Shown one piece after another: positions 35,230 to 40,249 of a stretch of DNA of 40,249 nucleotides (position 1 is the first letter of the stretch; the number at the start of each line of letters is the position of its first letter). Both the position numbers and the translations under genes were made by a program. This DNA comes from Gammaproteobacteria bacterium. GTDB lineage: Bacteria; Pseudomonadota; Gammaproteobacteria; Pseudomonadales; Pseudohongiellaceae. The notes beneath the pieces are model-generated. The model saw nothing but the letters and a program-made list of their open reading frames with translations. It was not told the DNA's origin and did no database searches. Location: positions 1 to 40,249 of the forward strand of contig PBTO01000032.1 of the NCBI GenBank assembly GCA_002726595.1, written 5' to 3'.

Positions 35230-36348
35230 CTAATTAATGGAGTTTTGTGCACTGGTAAAGCGTTCAAGGTCCAGCTCCTCCCGAATTTGTTTACCAAATT
35301 CCCCCCCCATATCATCAACAGGAATGCCCATGGAATCGGCAATTCGTACCATGCGCTGGAAATTAGCCGCCACACCGGCAGCATCTACTAACACAGCCGT
35401 GCCAGCGGCTTCTATCAATTGTTTTCGGGCTGCAACCAGATCGGCCTCAACGCCAGTCGCCAGGCCTTCGGCAAAGCGCATCAGTTCCGCACCGAACGTG
35501 ACACCCACACCGGCAGCTGATTCATCACCATTGATGCCACGAATATCGATATCTGTGTTGGTGGTTAGCGAGCTCGCACGGAGCATCGAGGCGTGAGCAT
35601 TGGTTCAGTAGAAGCACTCATTTATTGCGGACACGCGACCTGCAATGAGTTCCATCTGCAGGCGATTTATGGCCCGGTCTTCCTGCTTGACCATGTTTGT
35701 CATACCCTCCATGGAAAGGTATTGAGCAGACGAAAGCTGCTTCCAGTCTCTTAACGCATCCGGCACCAGGCTGAATGCCCGTAGTACATTGGCGGTGCGA
35801 TCGCTCTGCCAGAGATCACTCTCAAGCCTGGTAGCGCCGTCTCGCGGTAGCATAGGGATAAACCCAGTGCCGCTGACCGCCTGGGAGGGTCGATAGTGGC
35901 TCGGCTGGCCTAGTTTGGGTTCAGGTAAAATTTCCACTTCAAGCCCGAGTGCGTGATGAAACTCGTCAATACTAAACACCGCGGTCGCGACGCCCGCCAG
36001 TTCCACATAGGCTTCGTTTGACAGGCCATTTTCCGCATTCTTGTTCACGTAGCTTTGCGTGATCCGGGTCTGATCCGTAATGATGCGGTGTACCGCGTCT
36101 ACAATCACATCGCTCAGCTCGCCTGCGTGCCGATGCTGTCCTTCGAATGTAAAGGGTGAAAGCGCTGTTTTGCGTTCTGCGCAGTAGTTACAGCGGGTCG
36201 CGTTACGCACTTCCTGCGCTATCGCGACTCGTTCAGCTCCTGTCCACCAGGATCCCGGATTGGCAAGTCGGTGCCAAAATTGACGATGCTCCCTTTTAAT
36301 ATCTTCGCGTATTGGGTAAGGACAATCGGTGTAGGTAAAATATTCCAT
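35230..36348 (-). CDS. AhpD-like selenoprotein (in-frame UGA, CxxU)
   Basis: Two minus-strand ORFs, 35605-36348 and 35230-35586, share one frame and are joined only by a TGA (35605-35607). Reading it as selenocysteine (U248) gives a 372-residue protein with RVSAINECFY-U-TNAH, an exact C-x-x-U-x3-H version of the AhpD/carboxymuconolactone-decarboxylase redox motif. A second CNYC near residue 52 lies in the N-terminal half. This fits the family annotated as alkylhydroperoxidase-related (seleno)proteins; it is expected to reduce peroxides. I start at the ATG at 36348 (MEYFTYTDC); the frame is open to 36426. Whether selA/B/C/D exist is not visible here. No signal peptide. Confidence 0.88.
35572..35598 (-). 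promoter_or_regulatory. Candidate bacterial SECIS element
   Basis: Starts seven bases after the UGA. The transcript can fold GCT-CACG against CGTG-(CG)-AGC, with an 11-base apical loop (35581-35591) carrying a G about 18 bases after the UGA, inside the spacing known for bacterial SECIS hairpins. The stem is short with a two-base bulge. Confidence 0.6.
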
Positions 36349-36641
36349 AGAGCTACATTCTAGTACATAGATAAGGTTGGAGAAGATACGATGCTTATAG
36401 CAACAGTGCAATCGGGCAACGCACAATAGCGTAGATCTAATATAAATAGATTGCAGGGCCGGCCCACTGAAATGTCATTTCATCTGGTATCAGAGTGCAG
36501 GAAAAGAGCACTAATACTGCTACAACTCATGACTACCATTCTCGACAAGATTGGATTGTTTGGTTAGCATCCATTGAACTTGAATAATGACGCAGACACC
36601 GAACACCCAAGCTGCAGTGGCGAGGTGTCCCTGGGGGACTA

Positions 36642-37679
36642 ATGAAGCGCCGAACTTTTCTATCAGCAACCTTGGCCAGTGGGGCCTTGCTTCCTATTTT
36701 GGGGCAGGCACAGACTGATCTTTCGCCCTACCAGACAAGAGACTGGTCGGGAGCGAACCCATTGCGGTATCCAGATCCGGACATCATCGCCCTGGATTCG
36801 CGCTTTCAGCGCTACATCCTCTTTAATACACCTATTCGGCGCCATCATACGGGCACGCTGTGGGCCGAAGGCCCGGCCTGGAATGGTGTCGGCCGCTATC
36901 TGGTTTGGAGCGACATTCCCAATAATCGCCAATTACGCTGGATTGAGGAAGACGGACACGTTACCGAATTCCGCAATCCTTCCGGAAACAGCAATGGAAA
37001 CACGTTTGACCACGAGGGGCGACAGCTCTCTTGTGAACACGGTGGTCGCCGGGTGGTCCGCTACGAGCAGTCAGGGGAGGTGACTGTAATAGCCAGCCAA
37101 TTTGATGGAAAACCCCTAAATTCACCTAACGATGTCGTGGTTCATCTGGATCGAAGTATTTGGTTCACTGATCCGCCTTATGGAATCCGCGGCAACTACG
37201 AAGGCAGCCGGGCTGATGTTGAATTGCCCCTGTCTGTCTATCGTGTCGATGGTACTACCGGTCGAATCGAAAAAGTCACTGATGATATTGGTGCACCGAA
37301 TGGACTGTGTTTCTCCCCCGATTATGATCAGCTCTATGTAGCAGATACCGGTAGTGGACGTGAGATTCGGGTGTGGGATGTGAATGGGGAAACTTTGCGT
37401 AATGGTCGCCGACATGCGCAGCTATCTTTACTGGATGGCAGTGACTCAGTAACCTCGGCAGATGGCATTCGCTGCGATGTCGATGGGAATATCTGGGCTG
37501 GTGCCCGTCCTGGTGTACAGATAATCGCGCCAGAGGGCGATACGATCGGTGTTATCCGTTTACCAGAAGTTTGTGCCAACGTATGCTTCGGTGGCACACG
37601 TCGAAATCGCCTGTTTATGACAGCGAGCCAGTCTCTTTATTCGGTGTATGTTGGTGTGCAGGGAGCGGGAATCGCCTGA
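36642..37679 (+). CDS. SMP-30/gluconolactonase-like protein with Tat signal
   Basis: A 345-residue six-bladed propeller. The N-terminus MKRRTFLSATLASGALLPIL is a twin-arginine signal, implying export in a folded state. SMP-30 metal ligands are visible: Glu76 in WAEGPAWN, Asn in NSPNDVVVH and Asp in SADGIRCD, along with GAPNGLCFSPDYDQLYVADTG. Lactonase activity on sugar lactones fits a role next to sugar/alcohol oxidising quinoproteins. A GGGGG Shine-Dalgarno is present. Confidence 0.9.
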   Translation: MKRRTFLSATLASGALLPILGQAQTDLSPYQTRDWSGANPLRYPDPDIIALDSRFQRYILFNTPIRRHHTGTLWAEGPAWNGVGRYLVWSDIPNNRQLRWIEEDGHVTEFRNPSGNSNGNTFDHEGRQLSCEHGGRRVVRYEQSGEVTVIASQFDGKPLNSPNDVVVHLDRSIWFTDPPYGIRGNYEGSRADVELPLSVYRVDGTTGRIEKVTDDIGAPNGLCFSPDYDQLYVADTGSGREIRVWDVNGETLRNGRRHAQLSLLDGSDSVTSADGIRCDVDGNIWAGARPGVQIIAPEGDTIGVIRLPEVCANVCFGGTRRNRLFMTASQSLYSVYVGVQGAGIA

Positions 37680-37822
37680 GCTCAGCTCAGTCCTACGGGC
37701 GGGCGTTTGTGTTACTTAACAGATGGCCCGCCCCATAAAGTTCCATCGACTAGTGCGTTCGGCAGCAACAACCGATAAAATGCGCCACAGTATTTTCATT
37801 TTCTCATGAGTTTTCCAGCCCG

Positions 37823-39454
37823 TTGAAAACAGAATTTTTAGGTAAAACCCTCTCCGGACTTTTCACCATTCCTTCCGGCATCGTCACCTGCTCTGCACCG
37901 ATTATTCAACGGGTTTTTGATTCCATGCCCGAGGTGGGAGTAGTCACCACCAAGAGTATCGGTCCCGAGCCGAGATTGGGCTATCGCGAACCTGTTTTGA
38001 CTCAATATGCGCCCGGTTGCTTGTTAAATGCCGTGGGTTTGACTAATCCCGGTGCTGAACGATCCGCTGAACTGATGTCCCGGTTAAGCATACCTGCAGA
38101 TCGATTTTTATTGATGTCCATCTTTGGTGGCAGCATCGAAGAATTTGTCGAGGTGGCCAGAATCATGGCTCCCCATGGAGACGGACTGGAACTCAATCTA
38201 TCCTGTCCCCATGCCAGGGGCTACGGTATGGCGATGGGGCAAGACCCGGAACTTGTGCAGCGGATAGTAAGCGCAGTGAAGGCCGTGGTAACTATACCGG
38301 TAATTCCCAAGCTAACGCCTAATGTGCCCAATATAGGCGAGATCGCGATTGCCGCCGTGGCCGGGGGAGCCGATGCTATCTGTGCAATAAATACAGTGGG
38401 TCCCGAGAGTTACAGCAGTCACGGTCACAGCGTGCTTAGCAACGGCGAGGGAGGCAAGTCGGGAAAAGGGGTATTGCCAATTGCGCTGCAATGTATCAGG
38501 GAAATACGCGCTAATGTCGACTGTCCTATCATCGCCTGCGGGGGGATAAGCAGTGCTGAAAATGTACGTGCTTTTCAGAATGCAGGAGCGTCCGTAATTG
38601 GGATTGGTTCAGCGCTAATTGGCATGAGCAGCGATGAAATTGCACAGTATTTCAACGTGCTGCGTGATGACCTTGCTGGCGAGAGCGAAAATGCCGAGGC
38701 GCTGGTGCGTTACGATATTGATATGAGTTTCGAGCCGGTTACTTTGGTGGAGAACAAACAAATAACTGATGATATTTCTGTTCTGAGTTTTGATCGCAAG
38801 GTGAATGTGTGTTCTGGTGAATTTATTTTTCTGTGGATTCCAGGATTGGGGGAAAAACCCTTTTCAGCACTTACGGATGATCCATTTTCCCTGGTAGTAG
38901 TCAATCTTGGTGTCTTTACCGAGGCATTAATTAATCTGGAGCCGGGGACGGAGGCTTATGTTCGGGGCCCTCATGGAACGCCCGTCAAGCCACCCGATGG
39001 TGGGAAGATTATCGCCGTGGCAGGTGGCACGGGACTGGCTGCGGTGTATCAAATAGCGCGGGATTTTGGTGATGCAGACATATTCGTTGGCGCGCGCACA
39101 GCGCAGCGCCTGTATTTTCTTGATGAATGCGCCGCCATCAGCAATCTGCATATTGCCACCGATGATGGTAGTCGTGGTTACCACGGTGTCGTTACGGATC
39201 TGCTGTCTGAAAGCTTGAAAGCGATGTCTGGCGCAGAATTGGACAGGCTGGTTTTTTATAATTGCGGACCCGAGCCGATGGTGCATGCAGCCGAGGAGGT
39301 AGAGCGAAAATATTGTGGTGCGAGTCAGATTTACAGTGCTATCGATTATCTGACCAAATGTGGTGTAGGGATCTGCGGCGCCTGTGATGCCCCGGATGGT
39401 AGAAGGCTGTGTGTTGATGGACCCTTTTTGAGCGCATTCACTAACGGCAATTAA
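37823..39454 (+). CDS. Dihydroorotate/dihydropyrimidine dehydrogenase-PyrK fusion
   Basis: A 543-residue cytoplasmic fusion. The N-terminal FMN barrel (about 1-305) resembles class 1B DHODH and the PreA/DPYD barrel: LNLSCPHARGYGMAMGQDPELV, VIPKLTPNVPNI, SNGEGGKSGKGVLPIALQ and CGGISSAENV. The C-terminal part (about 310-543) is a PyrK-type FAD/[2Fe-2S] subunit, with RGPHGTPV, VAGGTGLAAVYQ and cluster cysteines C513-x4-C518-x2-C521...C530. These are normally two genes (pyrD and pyrK). The start is a TTG. The role in pyrimidine synthesis or reduction cannot be decided from the sequence. Confidence 0.88.
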   Translation: MKTEFLGKTLSGLFTIPSGIVTCSAPIIQRVFDSMPEVGVVTTKSIGPEPRLGYREPVLTQYAPGCLLNAVGLTNPGAERSAELMSRLSIPADRFLLMSIFGGSIEEFVEVARIMAPHGDGLELNLSCPHARGYGMAMGQDPELVQRIVSAVKAVVTIPVIPKLTPNVPNIGEIAIAAVAGGADAICAINTVGPESYSSHGHSVLSNGEGGKSGKGVLPIALQCIREIRANVDCPIIACGGISSAENVRAFQNAGASVIGIGSALIGMSSDEIAQYFNVLRDDLAGESENAEALVRYDIDMSFEPVTLVENKQITDDISVLSFDRKVNVCSGEFIFLWIPGLGEKPFSALTDDPFSLVVVNLGVFTEALINLEPGTEAYVRGPHGTPVKPPDGGKIIAVAGGTGLAAVYQIARDFGDADIFVGARTAQRLYFLDECAAISNLHIATDDGSRGYHGVVTDLLSESLKAMSGAELDRLVFYNCGPEPMVHAAEEVERKYCGASQIYSAIDYLTKCGVGICGACDAPDGRRLCVDGPFLSAFTNGN

Positions 39455-39528
39455 ATTCCACTATTTTTCCATTTTCGCCAACTGTGTTCTAAACTTTTAA
39501 ATAGAAAATTCAATATTAGGTAGTATCG

Positions 39529-40215
39529 GTGCAAAAATTTTCAGACATAAAAAACCGGGCTGAATCGCGCAAAGGCGGTAGTAAGGGCTTGCAGGTCTTG
39601 ATGCCCGGGATTGCTTCGAAAAAGCAGCTGGCCGCAAAGGGAGATGACCGATTCCTCGCCATGATGACAAAAGCAATCAATCAGGCGGGATTCGTATGGA
39701 ACATAATTGAAAACAAATGGCCACAGTTTGAAGAGGCATTTTTTGGCTTCGATTTAAGCAAACTGAGTTTGCTTTCGCCGGAACAGTGGGAGGCCTACAC
39801 CGGTGATACTCGAGTCGTGCGCAACTGGCAGAAAATAAAGGCATTACAGGACAACGTCTATTTTGTGCAACAGGAGAGTGATAGACACGGCTCATTTGGC
39901 AAATTTCTAATCACCTGGCCGGCAGCCGATCAAATCGGTTTGATGGCTTATCTAAAAGAGCATGGATCGCGACTGGGCGGGCAAAGTGCCCTCTGGTTTC
40001 TGCGCAGCGTGGGCAAAGACTGTTTTATCCTGTTCAGGGATGTGGTGCTTGCCATGAAAAACGCCGGATTGGATATTGCCGATAAACCCACAAGTAAGCG
40101 CGACTTAAAAAAAGTCCAGGATCTATTTAACACCTGGCATGCCGAAACCGGGTTGCCTTATAGCCACTTAAGCAAAATTGCCGCTTGCTCTGTTGGAGAG
40201 AATTATCCGCATTAA
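39529..40215 (+). CDS. DNA-3-methyladenine glycosylase I-like protein
   Basis: A 228-residue protein of the Tag fold (HhH-GPD-like). It shows FVWNIIENKWPQFEEAFFGFD (the region of the catalytic/base-binding residues), TRVVRNWQKIKALQDN and ALWFLRSVGKDCFIL. The N-terminal Cys and the C-terminal His/Cys pair of the E. coli zinc site are not seen in their usual places, so this is a divergent or zinc-free member. The start is a GTG. Expected to remove 3-methyladenine from DNA. Confidence 0.85.
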   Translation: MQKFSDIKNRAESRKGGSKGLQVLMPGIASKKQLAAKGDDRFLAMMTKAINQAGFVWNIIENKWPQFEEAFFGFDLSKLSLLSPEQWEAYTGDTRVVRNWQKIKALQDNVYFVQQESDRHGSFGKFLITWPAADQIGLMAYLKEHGSRLGGQSALWFLRSVGKDCFILFRDVVLAMKNAGLDIADKPTSKRDLKKVQDLFNTWHAETGLPYSHLSKIAACSVGENYPH

Positions 40216-40249
40216 TCATGCGGGTTGAATTTCCTGGCAGCAGCCTAAT

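Noticed and set aside
37806-37826. Seven-codon ORF (with stop) overlapping the TTG of the PyrD-PyrK fusion as TTGA
   Set aside because: Resembles the PhyH arrangement but has no Shine-Dalgarno and is so short that chance explains it.
1-40249. CRISPR arrays, tRNA/rRNA genes, prophage or transposase genes
   Set aside because: None seen by eye; a covariance-model scan would be needed to exclude small RNAs.

Overview
The window looks like a chromosomal segment of an aerobic, probably marine gammaproteobacterium. I infer this from the gene families (YceI, YbaN/DUF454, Tag-like glycosylase, TonB-dependent receptor), a perfect FNR/Anr-type box and the abundance of exported enzymes. No rRNA, tRNA, CRISPR array, prophage or transposase gene was seen. 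Gene order is mosaic, with many single-gene units and few operons. Several ordinary-looking ORF ends turn out to be in-frame stops or frameshifts.

Layout. 1-2.3 kb (minus): a truncated amidohydrolase, a soluble PQQ sugar dehydrogenase and a small secreted protein. 2.8-6.3 kb (plus): a PQQ dehydrogenase followed by two YceI-family proteins, one periplasmic and one a lipoprotein. 6.5-11.6 kb (plus): VOC/GLOD5-like protein, PhyH dioxygenase, DUF454 membrane protein, two secreted unknowns, an alpha/beta hydrolase and a DUF2272 protein. 11.7-12.4 kb: a CBS-domain protein behind an FNR box. 12.6-17.6 kb (plus): secreted MBL hydrolase, a STAND NTPase split from its TPR half by an in-frame amber codon, a macro-domain protein and a secreted cupin. 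17.7-18.6 kb (minus): an exported hydrolase of the PETase/cutinase type. 19-22 kb: a GntR(YtrA)/ABC operon whose permease is broken by a one-base frameshift in a T run. 22-31 kb: a di-haem cytochrome c with a methanol/ethanol-type quinoprotein carrying the lanthanide-type Asp, two further membrane-type quinoproteins, an unknown exported protein and an HCCA-isomerase-like protein. 31-35 kb: an esterase, a 950-bp intergenic region holding two inverted copies of an unusual hairpin element, and a TonB-dependent receptor. 35.2-36.3 kb (minus): an AhpD-like selenoprotein with an in-frame UGA in a CxxU motif. 36.6-40.2 kb (plus): SMP-30 protein with a Tat signal, a PyrD-PyrK-type fusion and a Tag-like DNA glycosylase.

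Working together. Five PQQ-type beta-propeller oxidoreductases, a dedicated cytochrome c, several exported esterases/lactonases and a TonB receptor suggest a periplasm specialised in oxidising alcohols, sugars or aldehydes released by outer hydrolases. PQQ biosynthesis genes are not in the window. The most surprising items are the selenoprotein read-through, the amber-interrupted STAND protein, the PETase-like enzyme and the paired hairpin elements.
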